From contig CABIKM010000023.1 of the NCBI GenBank assembly GCA_902196205.1, positions 1-38,296 of the forward strand: a stretch of 38,296 nucleotides of DNA, read 5' to 3'. Source of the DNA: Candidatus Methylomirabilis lanthanidiphila. GTDB taxonomy: Bacteria > Methylomirabilota > Methylomirabilia > Methylomirabilales > Methylomirabilaceae. Each line of letters begins with the position of its first letter. The stretch's first letter is position 1. Shown in pieces: positions 1-7,747 of the stretch. The notes beneath the pieces were generated by a model that was given only the letters and a program-made list of their open reading frames with translations, was not told the DNA's origin and did not search any database. Both the position numbers and the translations under genes were made by a program.

Positions 1-1
1 T

Positions 2-691
2 GGGAAGACGCTGATTGCGGCCGGACTTGCGCACGCCCTGCAGACTCTGGGGGTCGATATCGGTGTGATGAAGCCGGTCGAGACCGGCTGCCCGATGCGA
101 GATGGCCGGCTGCAGCCGCCGGATGCCTTAGCGCTGCGCGAGGCCGCAGGCTTGCGGGACGCCCTCGACCTGATCAACCCGTACCGCTTTCACGCGCCGC
201 TGGCGCCGATGGTGGCGGCCGAGCGATTACGACGATGCATTGACGTCGAGCGGCTGCTGGAGCGATTCGGCCGTCTTGCCGATCGACACACCATGATGTT
301 GGTGGAGGGCGCCGGCGGCCTGTTGGTGCCCATTACCGAAAAGCTGTCATTCCTCGATCTTGCAGTTCGGCTACAGCTTCCTGTGCTTGTGGTCATCGGG
401 TCCAGGCTTGGCGCGCTGAACCACGCCAGACTGACAGTCGAGGCTGTGCTTGCTGCCGGCATCCCGGTGGCTGGAGCCATCGTCAATCGCGCGACGCCCG
501 AACGGTCGCTCGCCAGAACGACCAATCTTGCGGCCCTCAGGCGCCTTTTGGCGATCCCGGTCCTCGGCGAGATCCCTTACCTGTCCGGCATCAGGGGACA
601 CGCGGTCTGGCGCAGTCCTGTCCTCCAACGCATCCTTGCGTCGTATCTCGGCGATCTGTTTCCGGAACTTATTAAGGAAAGCGCGCAATAG
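2..691 (+). CDS. bioD: Dethiobiotin synthetase BioD, 5' end cut by the window
   Basis: BioD closes the ureido ring of dethiobiotin from diaminopelargonate, CO2 and ATP, the next-to-last step of biotin synthesis in the cytoplasm. The frame is open from base 2 and begins in the P-loop (GKTLIAAGLA); only the first dozen or so residues are missing. Downstream are the family motifs KPVETGC (substrate and ATP contact) and EGAGGLLVPI (second nucleotide-binding loop), then VNRATPE and GEIPYL near the C-terminus as in other BioD proteins. About 230 codons are visible, close to full family length. An internal ATG at 68 would remove the P-loop, so it is not the true start. Other bio genes presumably lie upstream, outside the window. 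Confidence 0.93.
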   Translation, partial: GKTLIAAGLAHALQTLGVDIGVMKPVETGCPMRDGRLQPPDALALREAAGLRDALDLINPYRFHAPLAPMVAAERLRRCIDVERLLERFGRLADRHTMMLVEGAGGLLVPITEKLSFLDLAVRLQLPVLVVIGSRLGALNHARLTVEAVLAAGIPVAGAIVNRATPERSLARTTNLAALRRLLAIPVLGEIPYLSGIRGHAVWRSPVLQRILASYLGDLFPELIKESAQ

Positions 692-720
692 ATTACACTC
701 TTACATAACATCTCAAGCAA

Positions 721-811
721 CCTCTCCCTTTGAAAAAGGGGGATTGAGGCGGATTTTCTGATCGCTCAAATCTCCCCTCGTCCCGCTTTACGAAGGGGGG
801 GTACAAGCTAT
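721..811. repeat. Imperfect palindromic intergenic repeat between bioD and rlpA
   Basis: The gap between bioD and rlpA holds a purine/pyrimidine-skewed palindrome. A short hairpin (CCCTTT, then AAAGGG) at about 726-740 is followed by GGATTGAGGCGGATTTT. A mirrored half then follows, with AAATCTCCCC at about 768-777 and AAGGGGGGG near 793-801. Elements of this look (CCCTTTGAAAAAGGGGGATT) are common as dispersed intergenic repeats in many bacterial genomes. It could also act as a transcription terminator for bioD. Only one copy is visible here, so its repeat status is inferred from its look. Confidence 0.5.
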
Positions 812-844
812 TTTATGCTCTGAGTAATATTAGGAGGTAAACCG

Positions 845-1504
845 ATGTCTATAACCCGCCGATCCGCAATCCTCGCGCTCCCATTGCTCTTGCTATTGTT
901 CCTGACGTCGTGTGCGTCCATCAGCCAAGGACCGCGAGCCTGGAAGGACCCGTCGGGCGAGCGGGGATTGGCATCCTGGTACGGCCATCCGTATCATGGC
1001 CGCCGCACCAGCAACGGAGAGGTCTATGATATGTATCAGCTTTCGGCCGCCCACCGCGAGATCCCGCTTGGAAGCTGGGTGGAGGTGATCAATCTCACCA
1101 ACGGTCGTTCCCTGACGGTCCGGGTCAACGATCGCGGACCGTTTGTAGACGGTCGGATCATTGACCTGTCGTATGCCTCGGCGATGCTGCTCGGCGTGGT
1201 GGGACCCGGTGTGGCGCCGGTCAGGGTTCGATTGACCCAGGCGCCGCTGCAGGCTCCAGGCCCAGCCCGCTATTCGGTGCAGGTGGCCTCTTTTGTCGCG
1301 GAGTCGAACGCGCTGGCGTTGAAGACGGAACTGGAGCAGAAGGTGTCAGGCGTGTACCTGATGAAGGCCGCGATCGATGGCGAGGTCTACTATCGGGTCC
1401 GGGTCGGACAGTTCGTCTCCCATGCGGAGGCCAAAACTGCCGCCGAGCGGCTGGCCTCGCTGGGCTACCGCGTCCTGATCATGGGGTTTGAAGACAGACT
1501 CTAA
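845..1504 (+). CDS. rlpA: RlpA-like septal lytic transglycosylase lipoprotein
   Basis: RlpA is an outer-membrane lipoprotein that cleaves denuded (stem-peptide-free) glycan strands at the division septum. The start at 845 follows a strong ribosome site (TAGGAGGT). Residues 1-23 are a lipoprotein signal peptide with lipobox LTSC, making Cys23 the lipidated residue. A double-psi beta-barrel domain spans about residues 40-115, with GLASWYGHPYHGRRTSNGE and the catalytic-type motif RVNDRGPF. A SPOR domain (about 143-216, RYSVQVASF and VRVGQF) binds denuded peptidoglycan at the septum. The 219-residue length is typical. It stands alone after bioD, and its envelope role fits the Tol-Pal cluster further on. 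Confidence 0.93.
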   Translation: MSITRRSAILALPLLLLLFLTSCASISQGPRAWKDPSGERGLASWYGHPYHGRRTSNGEVYDMYQLSAAHREIPLGSWVEVINLTNGRSLTVRVNDRGPFVDGRIIDLSYASAMLLGVVGPGVAPVRVRLTQAPLQAPGPARYSVQVASFVAESNALALKTELEQKVSGVYLMKAAIDGEVYYRVRVGQFVSHAEAKTAAERLASLGYRVLIMGFEDRL

Positions 1505-1712
1505 GGAATTCCCTCCCTCTCCATGCTCTTTCGCACTATGCTCCGGTCTTTCGCTGTTAATCTTGCTCGACTAATGGTAAATCTCATTAATATATCCGGA
1601 ATGTACCTAACTGAAAAATATCTTGATGTTTGTTAAACGCTAGTGGAAAATACGTACCCGTCGATACGTGAAAAGCAGGATGATTCATTCTGTGTGAGCG
1701 GAGCGATTACGG

Positions 1713-2595
1713 ATGGATCAAGAGGACACGCATCAGCCAATCTCTTCCCCGCGCGGCTCGACGTTGTGGGCAAGCGTTGGCACCCGCCTGTTGCTGCTCA
1801 CCCTCATGGCTATTGTGCCTGCCTTAGGCCTTGCGCTCTACACGGGCTTGGAACATCGTCGAACAGCCGCCGTCCAGGCACAACAAGAAGCGCTGCGACT
1901 TGCCAGGATCGCCTCCAATGACCACGAACGATTGATAGAGGGGGCACATCAACTCCTCGTCGCCCTATCGTTGCTACCCGCGGTCCGTACACGCGATGCT
2001 CGCGCTTGCAGTGCGTTCTTTGCCGACCTTCTGAAGCAGTACACCCGGTATGCCAACTTGGGCGTCGTCGAAGCGGACGGTTATTTCTATTTTGGCGGAG
2101 GTTCGGCTCCAGGCCGACCAAAAACAGCTTAGCCAGGAGCTGTGCGTCGACGAGGCGCCACCCACGCTGATCGCCGATCCCGTCCGCCTCAAGCAGATCC
2201 TGTTGAACCTCCTCTCCAACGCCGTGAAGTTTACGCCGGACGGCGGGCGGATCACGGTCACCGCCCGGCGCGTTTCGAGTTTCGAGTCTCTGGTCTCGAG
2301 TTCCCAACCCGAAACCCGAAACCCGAAACCCGAAACGCCGAAATCTCCTGAGTTCGTAGAGATCTCGGTTGCCGACACGGGAATGGGGATCAAGCCGGAC
2401 GACTTGCCGCGGCTCTTTCAGGAGTTCGTCCGTCTCGACGCGGCGATGGTGAAGCACATCCCGGGGACCGGACTCGGCCTTGCCTTGACGAAAAAACTGG
2501 TCGAGCTGCACGGGGGAGAGATCGCCGCCGCCTCGGACGGCGAAGGCCGCGGCAGCGTTTTCACTGTCCGCTTTCCCCTGGCGCCTTCTCAATAG
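1713..2595 (+). pseudogene. Histidine kinase gene broken by an internal deletion
   Basis: The 5' part (1713-about 2100) encodes a membrane segment (about residues 28-48) and the beginning of an extracytoplasmic sensor region ending GVVEADGYFYFGG. At about 2095-2110 this frame fails and stops at 2132. From the same point another frame encodes the tail of a kinase: RLQADQKQ, then an N-box (LKQILLNLLSNAVKFTPDGG), a G1 box (VADTGMGI) and GTGLGLALTKKLVELHGG, ending at 2595. The rest of the sensor and the whole HisKA domain with its phosphorylated His are absent, so an internal deletion best explains the layout. A 63-bp heptad array (2273-2335) is also inserted in the ATPase domain. The remnant should not be able to autophosphorylate; the 139-residue N-terminal fragment might still be made. 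Confidence 0.82.
2273..2335. repeat. Heptanucleotide inverted array inside the kinase pseudogene
   Basis: Nine consecutive 7-bp units in one unbroken register: two TTTCGAG, then TCTCTGG, TCTCGAG, TTCCCAA, then four CCCGAAA. The left units are near reverse complements of the right ones (CCCGAAA reverses to TTTCGGG), so the array can fold into a hairpin. It lies between the ARRV and FVEISVADTG segments of the ATPase domain, a position where kinases of this type have a short loop. It keeps the frame open, adding about 20 residues with a 7-residue period (PETRNPK). Confidence 0.85.
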
Positions 2596-2668
2596 TTTCC
2601 CAGACCTGACGCTGTCCGGACGTTACGGCATACAAGATAACGCTGATCTGATAACACTATAAAACGTA

Positions 2669-2697
2669 TTGATATATTGATTTCAGTCTGATATAGT
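2669..2697 (+). promoter_or_regulatory. Sigma70-type promoter of the HD-GYP regulator gene
   Basis: The AT-rich gap 2596-2741 contains TTGATA (2669-2674), a 17-bp spacer and TATAGT (2692-2697); each box matches the consensus at 5 of 6 positions. The expected transcript start is near 2704, giving a leader of about 38 bases with a GGGAG ribosome site before the ATG at 2742. Other A/T-rich near-matches lie in the same stretch, so the exact start could differ by a few bases. Confidence 0.65.
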
Positions 2698-2741
2698 TGC
2701 TATAACACATTATATAACACCTATTCTTGTGGGAGTGAGAT

Positions 2742-3749
2742 ATGGATATGCGACCTGCGCAGGTATCCTCGAAGCCGTCACGGCTGCTCGTCGTCGACGA
2801 CAACGCGCAGAACGCCGAACTGCTGACGGCCCTGATGGAGGCGGAGGGGTATGAGGTTGTAGTCGCCACAGACGGCCAGGCCGCACTGGACCACGTGGTT
2901 GCCGTCCCTCCGGACCTGATCCTGCTGGACGTCATGATGCCCAAGCTGGACGGCTACGCCGTCTGCCGTCGCCTGAAACAGAAAGCGGCCACCCGTCTGG
3001 TGCCGATCGTGCTGGTCACGGCCCTTGGGGCGGAAGATGCCAGAATTCGCGGGATCGAGGCGGGGGCCGACGACTTCATTACGAAGCCGTTCAGCCGGAC
3101 CGAGCTAAAGGCCCGTGTCCGTTCGTTGCTCCAGCTTAAGACCTATACGGACGAGCTGGAGCACGCCGAAACCATGCTGGTGACGCTGGGCCGAACGGTC
3201 GAGGCCAAAGATCGGTATACTCAGGGCCACTGCGAGCGGCTGGCGACCTACTCGACCGCCCTGGGGAAACGGTTTGGCCTGCCGGCGGAGGATCTAATCG
3301 CGCTGGATCGAGGAAGCTCCCTGCACGACCTGGGGAAGATCGGCATCCCGGACGCGATCCTCCTGAAACCAGCGGCCCTCAGCGAGGCCGAGTGGGTGGT
3401 CATGCGCGAGCATCCGCTGATCGGCGAGCGGATCTGTCTGTCGCTCAAGTCGCTGCAGCGGGTGTTGCCGATTATCCGCCATCACCACGAACGGTGGGAT
3501 GGGGGCGGCTATCCGGACGGCCTCGCGGGTCAGGCGATCCCGATCACCGCGCGGATCATGCAAATCGTCGATATCTATGATGCGCTGAGGACGGCCCGAC
3601 CATACAAGCCGGCCCTCTCTATCGAAACCGCGTGCGATATCCTCCGAGAGGAGGTGGCGCGCGGTTGGCGCGACCCGGATGTCGTATACCCCTTTATCGA
3701 ACTGATGGGGCGCAACGGCCGGGAGAGATCGGAGGAACGCGCGGCCTGA
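2742..3749 (+). CDS. Response regulator with HD-GYP cyclic-di-GMP phosphodiesterase domain
   Basis: This is a two-domain cytoplasmic regulator of 335 residues. An N-terminal REC domain (about 13-130) has LLVVDDN, a phospho-acceptor Asp at residue 63 (LILLDVMMPKLDGY) and the conserved Lys (ITKPF). A C-terminal HD-GYP domain (about 145-325) has HDLGKIGIPD with the metal-binding HD pair near residue 195, then HHERWDGGGYPDGL carrying the HHE and GYP signatures. Enzymes with these residues intact break down cyclic di-GMP, so the protein probably lowers this second messenger in response to a kinase signal. The partner kinase may have been the broken gene just upstream, or the intact kinase at 3932. 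Confidence 0.93.
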   Translation: MDMRPAQVSSKPSRLLVVDDNAQNAELLTALMEAEGYEVVVATDGQAALDHVVAVPPDLILLDVMMPKLDGYAVCRRLKQKAATRLVPIVLVTALGAEDARIRGIEAGADDFITKPFSRTELKARVRSLLQLKTYTDELEHAETMLVTLGRTVEAKDRYTQGHCERLATYSTALGKRFGLPAEDLIALDRGSSLHDLGKIGIPDAILLKPAALSEAEWVVMREHPLIGERICLSLKSLQRVLPIIRHHHERWDGGGYPDGLAGQAIPITARIMQIVDIYDALRTARPYKPALSIETACDILREEVARGWRDPDVVYPFIELMGRNGRERSEERAA

Positions 3750-3931
3750 GACGCCTGGTTGTTGCTCCATGATGACCAATCTACGATCCGCTGTCGCGGC
3801 TCCCCCCTTTTTTGGTATCATAATTCACGACGTCAACGCTCAGAACGTTCTCCCCTCACCCCAGACCTCTCTGCCAAAAGGGGGTAGCAGGACTCATGGG
3901 ACGCGACATAAGGATCTGTCCGTAGGCGAAT

Positions 3932-6025
3932 ATGTACCATATTAAGAACTGGAGTATCCGTACGCGGATGCTCCTGGCCTTCATTGCGGTCCTGACCCCG
4001 TTTGTGGGGTTCACCGGCATTGCCGCCCTTCATTACGGTAGTCTCATGCATGCCTACATGCGGACCCAGGAGGACGCGACCGTCGATCTTATGCGGACAT
4101 CAGATGTCATGGCGGCCGCCGACGGGCTGATGCTGGCCGTTGAAGACTATGCAGTCGGTGAAGGTCGGCAAGAGCGACAGCGGGTCAACGGGTACCTGAC
4201 ACATCTGCATGAGGCCTTCAGCACGCTGAAAAAAACGCCATTTGATGGCGTCGACGAGCGACGATTGATCGACGCGTTGATGGGCCCTGTATCTCGCATG
4301 GAGGCGCTCGGACGGGAGATCCTGGTTGCGGCGCCCTTCCCAACCAATCATGAGACGACTGCCACACTCAGCGTGCTGAATCAGTTGCACGATCAAGTTG
4401 ATATGACGTTGCACCGGCTTATGGAGGTCCACGTGGGTGCAATCGATGCCGCGGCGCGGCAGGTGTCCGATGTGGGCCGGCAAGTGATTGTCGTGACACT
4501 TATCACTCTGATCGTCAGCGGGTTGGGGGCCATGAGCATCGGCTTTCCGCTGGCGAACTGGCTGAGCGGGCCTATCCAGGCCATTGCGTACGGCAGTCGT
4601 CGGCTGGCTGAGGGCGACCTGTCCTATCGGGTGGAGATGAGCAGCGGGGGGGAGCTCGGGGAGGCAGCTATGGCCTTTAATGCGATGGCTGAACGATTGG
4701 AGCGGTCCGCAGTCGAAAACGCCGCGCTGTACGGCGCTGCGCGCCAACGCGCCGAACGGATTGCGGCAGTCAATCGCTTGACTAGGATCATCAGCGCCTC
4801 CCTCGATATCGGCGCCGTCTATGAGAGCTTCGCCGAAGAGTTGAAACGGTTCATCTCCTATACTCGGATAGGGATTGTGATTGCCGAAGAGTCAGGCGCG
4901 CGATTCACGCTCTTTCAGCTGGTCGGTAAACCGTTGGACGAGGTCCCGCTCGGGATGGTCTGGTCGAGGAGGCGGGACAGCGGCGTGGAGTGGGTCATGA
5001 CACACAGGCGCCCGCATTTTGAATCGGATCTCGCGAAGGCGAAACGGTTTATTGAAGACGAGGCCATGGCGAAGGAGGGGATTCGCTCTACGGTTCGCCT
5101 GCCGTTGATCGTTGCGGGGCAGGTCATCGGTGTCCTTTTTTTGGACGATGTCGAGCCCGACCACTACACGGAGGCCGATCTTGACCTGCTTATTCCGCTC
5201 GGGGAGCAGTTGGCCATCGCCATTGAAAATGCGAGGCTCCACAAGGAGATGGGGCACAGGGTGGAGGAGCGAACGCGGGCGCTCAAGCAGACGCAGGCGC
5301 AGCTTATCCAGTCCGGGAAGCTGGCGGCGGTCGGGACGCTCGCGGCCGGGGTTGCCCATGAGCTGAACCAGCCCCTGATGATCATCCGTGGCTATGCCCA
5401 GGAGCTGCTTCAGGACCGCCGGATCACAGACGCGGAGATTCGTGACGATCTGTGGCGGATCGAGGCGCAGACGACCCGTATGGTGGCCATCATCAACCAC
5501 CTTCGCGATTTTTCGCGCGAGTCCAAGGGGCGGCGGGAGGGTGTAGACCTGAACCGGATTGTGAGCGATGCGCTGACCTTTCTCGACCAGCAACTCAAGA
5601 GCAGAAATATCGTCGTCACTCAGGAGCTGTCCCCCGATCGTCCGCAGGTCTGGGTGGATCCGCTGCAGATCGAGCAGGTACTCCTGAACCTGATCACCAA
5701 CGCGAGAGACGCCATGGAGGCGGCAGGGTTCGGGACCATCATTGTTCGGACAGAACCGGTATCCGGCGGCCGGGTCGCACTGAGCGTCACCGATATCGGG
5801 CCCGGCATCCCTGACGACATTCGGTCGAGAATCTTCGATCCCTTTTTCACGACCAAAGAGGTCGGCAAGGGGACAGGGCTGGGCCTGAGCATCTGTCATG
5901 GGATCGTCGAGGAGCATGGGGGAGCGCTCACCGTAGAAAGCCCGGTGGCCGACGGTCAGGGCGCCAGATTTACAATAGTCTTGCCCTGCGCCCGTCGGGA
6001 TGATAGGAAGGATGATCAGAGATGA
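3932..6025 (+). CDS. Membrane histidine kinase (sensor-HAMP-GAF-HisKA-HATPase)
   Basis: A 697-residue sensor kinase. Transmembrane segments lie at about residues 10-33 and 186-208, flanking a mostly helical periplasmic region. A HAMP linker follows (about 208-262, with [11 protein letters not shown]), then a GAF-like domain (about 283-432). The HisKA H-box is VAHELNQPL, with the phosphorylated His at residue 476. The ATPase domain has the N-box [14 protein letters not shown], the G1 box DIGPGIP and the F/G2 boxes [18 protein letters not shown]. All catalytic motifs are intact. The stop codon overlaps the next gene by 4 bases (ATGA), so the kinase and the response regulator at 6022 are probably translated together and act as a pair. 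The signal is unknown. Confidence 0.93.
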   Translation: MYHIKNWSIRTRMLLAFIAVLTPFVGFTGIAALHYGSLMHAYMRTQEDATVDLMRTSDVMAAADGLMLAVEDYAVGEGRQERQRVNGYLTHLHEAFSTLKKTPFDGVDERRLIDALMGPVSRMEALGREILVAAPFPTNHETTATLSVLNQLHDQVDMTLHRLMEVHVGAIDAAARQVSDVGRQVIVVTLITLIVSGLGAMSIGFPLANWLSGPIQAIAYGSRRLAEGDLSYRVEMSSGGELGEAAMAFNAMAERLERSAVENAALYGAARQRAERIAAVNRLTRIISASLDIGAVYESFAEELKRFISYTRIGIVIAEESGARFTLFQLVGKPLDEVPLGMVWSRRRDSGVEWVMTHRRPHFESDLAKAKRFIEDEAMAKEGIRSTVRLPLIVAGQVIGVLFLDDVEPDHYTEADLDLLIPLGEQLAIAIENARLHKEMGHRVEERTRALKQTQAQLIQSGKLAAVGTLAAGVAHELNQPLMIIRGYAQELLQDRRITDAEIRDDLWRIEAQTTRMVAIINHLRDFSRESKGRREGVDLNRIVSDALTFLDQQLKSRNIVVTQELSPDRPQVWVDPLQIEQVLLNLITNARDAMEAAGFGTIIVRTEPVSGGRVALSVTDIGPGIPDDIRSRIFDPFFTTKEVGKGTGLGLSICHGIVEEHGGALTVESPVADGQGARFTIVLPCARRDDRKDDQR

Positions 6026-6726
6026 AGCGCGCGCGCATTCTGCTGGTCGATGACGAGCCGGAGATTCGCCGTTTGCTGTCGCGTCACCTCGGGCGGCTGG
6101 GGTACACTGTACAGGAGGCCGCGGATGGCGAGGCGGCTGCGGCGCTGGCGAAGCATGAGACTCCGGATGTCGTGATTACCGATATGGCAATGCCTCGCCT
6201 GGGCGGCCTCGGGTTGCTCGAGGCGCTGCGGAGCGTGGACCACGATCTCCCCGTCATCGTGCTCACCGGACATGGGTCGTTCGACAACGCCATCGCCGCG
6301 ATGCGCAAGGGGATCCTCTTCGACTATCTGCACAAACCGCTCGAGGAATTGAGCCTGCTGGAGGTTGCGGTGGCCAGGGCGTTGGAAGTAAGGGAGTTGC
6401 GCGCCAAGGCCCGCGAGGCGGACCAGGTCGTCGCCATCCGGGAGTTGGCGGTCACCGCGAGCGATAAGATCCTGAATCCTCTGAACGTCATCAGTTTGAG
6501 CGTAGAGCGGCTCGCGCGCGAAGGGATCACAACAGAGGCGAAAGCGAAGGCGGTCTCACATATTGAGGCGGCTGTCGGGACCATCACCAAGGTCGTCCGA
6601 CAGATGCGCGCGGTGGCGCGATACACGCCCCGAGAGGTCATTCCGGGGTTGTGGGAGATCGATCTCGATCGGGCCGTCGTCGACGAGTTGCGCGAGAAGA
6701 ACCATGAGTCATTACCGCCAACATAA
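6022..6726 (+). CDS. Response regulator with a HisKA-like C-terminal region lacking the His
   Basis: The 234-residue protein starts with a complete REC domain (about 3-120): LLVDDEPE acidic pocket, acceptor Asp54 (ITDMAMPRLGG), the switch Thr in VLTGHGS and the conserved Lys in HKPLEE. There is no DNA-binding domain. The C-terminal half has a segment (LAVTASDKILNPLNVISL) that lines up with a kinase H-box of the form AHEINNPL, but the phospho-accepting His position holds Asp. It looks like a dimerisation domain that has lost kinase function, or a protein-interaction module. It overlaps the kinase gene at 3932 by 4 bases and is its likely phosphorylation partner. The output is unknown. Confidence 0.85.
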   Translation: MKRARILLVDDEPEIRRLLSRHLGRLGYTVQEAADGEAAAALAKHETPDVVITDMAMPRLGGLGLLEALRSVDHDLPVIVLTGHGSFDNAIAAMRKGILFDYLHKPLEELSLLEVAVARALEVRELRAKAREADQVVAIRELAVTASDKILNPLNVISLSVERLAREGITTEAKAKAVSHIEAAVGTITKVVRQMRAVARYTPREVIPGLWEIDLDRAVVDELREKNHESLPPT

Positions 6727-6741
6727 GCACCGGACACGCAT

Positions 6742-6997
6742 ATGAGAAAACGGCTTGGTGAAATCCTGATCGCGGCTAAGGTCATTCGGCTGGAGCAACT
6801 CCAACAGGTCCTGAAGCTTCAGGCCCGGATCCGGCAACTGGTGGGGCGACTGCTGATCAGCCAGGGATTGGCTACGGAGGAGCAGATCGCCCAAGCGCCT
6901 CGTCGAGTTGCATGGGGGACAAATTACGGTTGCCTCTGAGGGTCCGGGTCGTGGGAGCACCTTTACGGTGCGCCTGCCTCTCCATCCGACGGTATAA
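6742..6997 (+). pseudogene. MshEN-like domain joined out of frame to a kinase ATPase tail
   Basis: From ATG 6742 the frame encodes about 52 residues resembling an MshEN domain, the nucleotide-binding module of type II secretion and pilus ATPases ([26 protein letters not shown]). Similarity then stops, and the frame ends at 6939. In another frame, 6899-6997 encodes [19 protein letters not shown] and [13 protein letters not shown], the unmistakable last 32 residues of a histidine kinase ATPase domain ending at a TAA. The layout suggests that a deletion removed the middle of an MshEN-containing kinase, or of two adjacent genes. A truncated 65-residue product could still be made. Confidence 0.75.
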
Positions 6998-7012
6998 CGC
7001 AAGGAAGCGACA

Positions 7013-7735
7013 ATGACGCTGAAGGCGGTGATCTTCGATGCCGGCAACACGCTGATGCTCGTCAACTACGGCGTGGTGGTTGAGGCGTTGGGGGCTGAGG
7101 GATGGGATGTGGAGGAGGCGGCGGTACGTGAGGCCGAGTATCGCGCCAGGGTGCGCCTGGATCAGGTCCTGGCCCGCCGTCATTCGACCGAGGCGCCGGA
7201 GATCTTTCGGACATACATGCGCTTTGTCTGCGAGGAGATCGATGTGCCGTGGGACGAGGCCGCCGAGCGGGCTCTGGGCCGGATTGCCGCGTACCATCGG
7301 GTGCACAACCTCTGGGACCGGCTCAACCCGCAGGCCCAGACAGTACTCGAGATGCTGCGCGATCGCGGGCTGACGCTCGGGATGATCTCGAATTCGAACG
7401 GGTGGGTCGAACGCCTGGTGATGGAGAACGGGCTGCGCCCGTATTTTCACTTTGTGCTGGACTCGCGGCTCATTGGCGTGGAAAAGCCCGATCCCAGGAT
7501 CTTTCAGATCGCGCTCGACCGGCTCGGGATCGATCCAGCCGAGGCGCTGTATATCGGCGACCTGTACTCCATCGATGTCGTGGGGTCGAGAGCGGCCGGG
7601 ATGCGCGCGATTCTGCTCGATCCTGCCGGTCTATGGGACCATGTCGACTGCCCCAAGGCGCGCGACCTGTCCGAAGCCGCCGACCTGATCCTGAAGCAGA
7701 TAGGGGCGGGGTTGCCCCGCCCCTGGGCAGGATAA
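7013..7735 (+). CDS. HAD-superfamily hydrolase
   Basis: A 240-residue cytoplasmic HAD (subfamily I-like) hydrolase, probably a phosphatase of unknown substrate. Motif I is FDAGNTL with the nucleophile Asp; the second position, usually the acid/base Asp, is Gly here. Motif II is ISNSNG, motif III Lys is in GVEKPDPRIF, and motif IV is YIGDLYSIDVVGSRAAG. A helical cap lies between motifs I and II, at about residues 20-110. The last residues (GAGLPRPWAG) and the stop codon are encoded inside an inverted-repeat element (7701-7747), so the C-terminal tail may be a recent addition. The Gly variant makes the exact chemistry uncertain. Confidence 0.85.
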   Translation: MTLKAVIFDAGNTLMLVNYGVVVEALGAEGWDVEEAAVREAEYRARVRLDQVLARRHSTEAPEIFRTYMRFVCEEIDVPWDEAAERALGRIAAYHRVHNLWDRLNPQAQTVLEMLRDRGLTLGMISNSNGWVERLVMENGLRPYFHFVLDSRLIGVEKPDPRIFQIALDRLGIDPAEALYIGDLYSIDVVGSRAAGMRAILLDPAGLWDHVDCPKARDLSEAADLILKQIGAGLPRPWAG

Positions 7736-7747
7736 ATCCTGCCCCTA
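7701..7747. repeat. TAGGGGC/GCCCCTA inverted repeat, likely two-way terminator
   Basis: Outer arms TAGGGGC (7701-7707) and GCCCCTA (7741-7747) enclose two perfect hairpins. The first is GGGGCGGGG / CCCCGCCCC (7703-7711 with 7715-7723). The second is GGGCAGGA / TCCTGCCC (7725-7732 with 7737-7744). The plus-strand HAD gene ends with TAA at 7733-7735, in the loop of the second hairpin. The minus-strand gene ends with TAG at 7745-7747. The element therefore supplies both stop codons and probably ends transcription from both sides, although there is no T-run. A second, longer copy type is at 24271-24335. Confidence 0.75.

Noticed and set aside
1775-1796. TTGGCAC...TTGCT resembling a sigma54 promoter
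   Set aside because: The spacing between the GG and GC elements is 12 instead of 10, and it lies inside the coding part of the kinase remnant.
2273-2335. Could the repeated CCCGAAA units be a CRISPR or a protein-binding iteron array?
   Set aside because: There are no unique spacers and the units are only 7 bp with inverted arms, so it is not CRISPR; no rep gene or origin features are near, so iterons are unlikely.
3860-3900. CCCCTCACCCC...AAAAGGGGG before the kinase gene as a repeat
   Set aside because: It resembles worn dispersed repeats but has no clear inverted structure here and no second copy in the window, so it is not listed.
4892-5917. Long minus-strand open frame (341 codons) opposite the histidine kinase
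   Set aside because: It mirrors the codons of a well-supported kinase gene, has no recognisable domains and no ribosome site; long antisense frames are common in GC-rich DNA.
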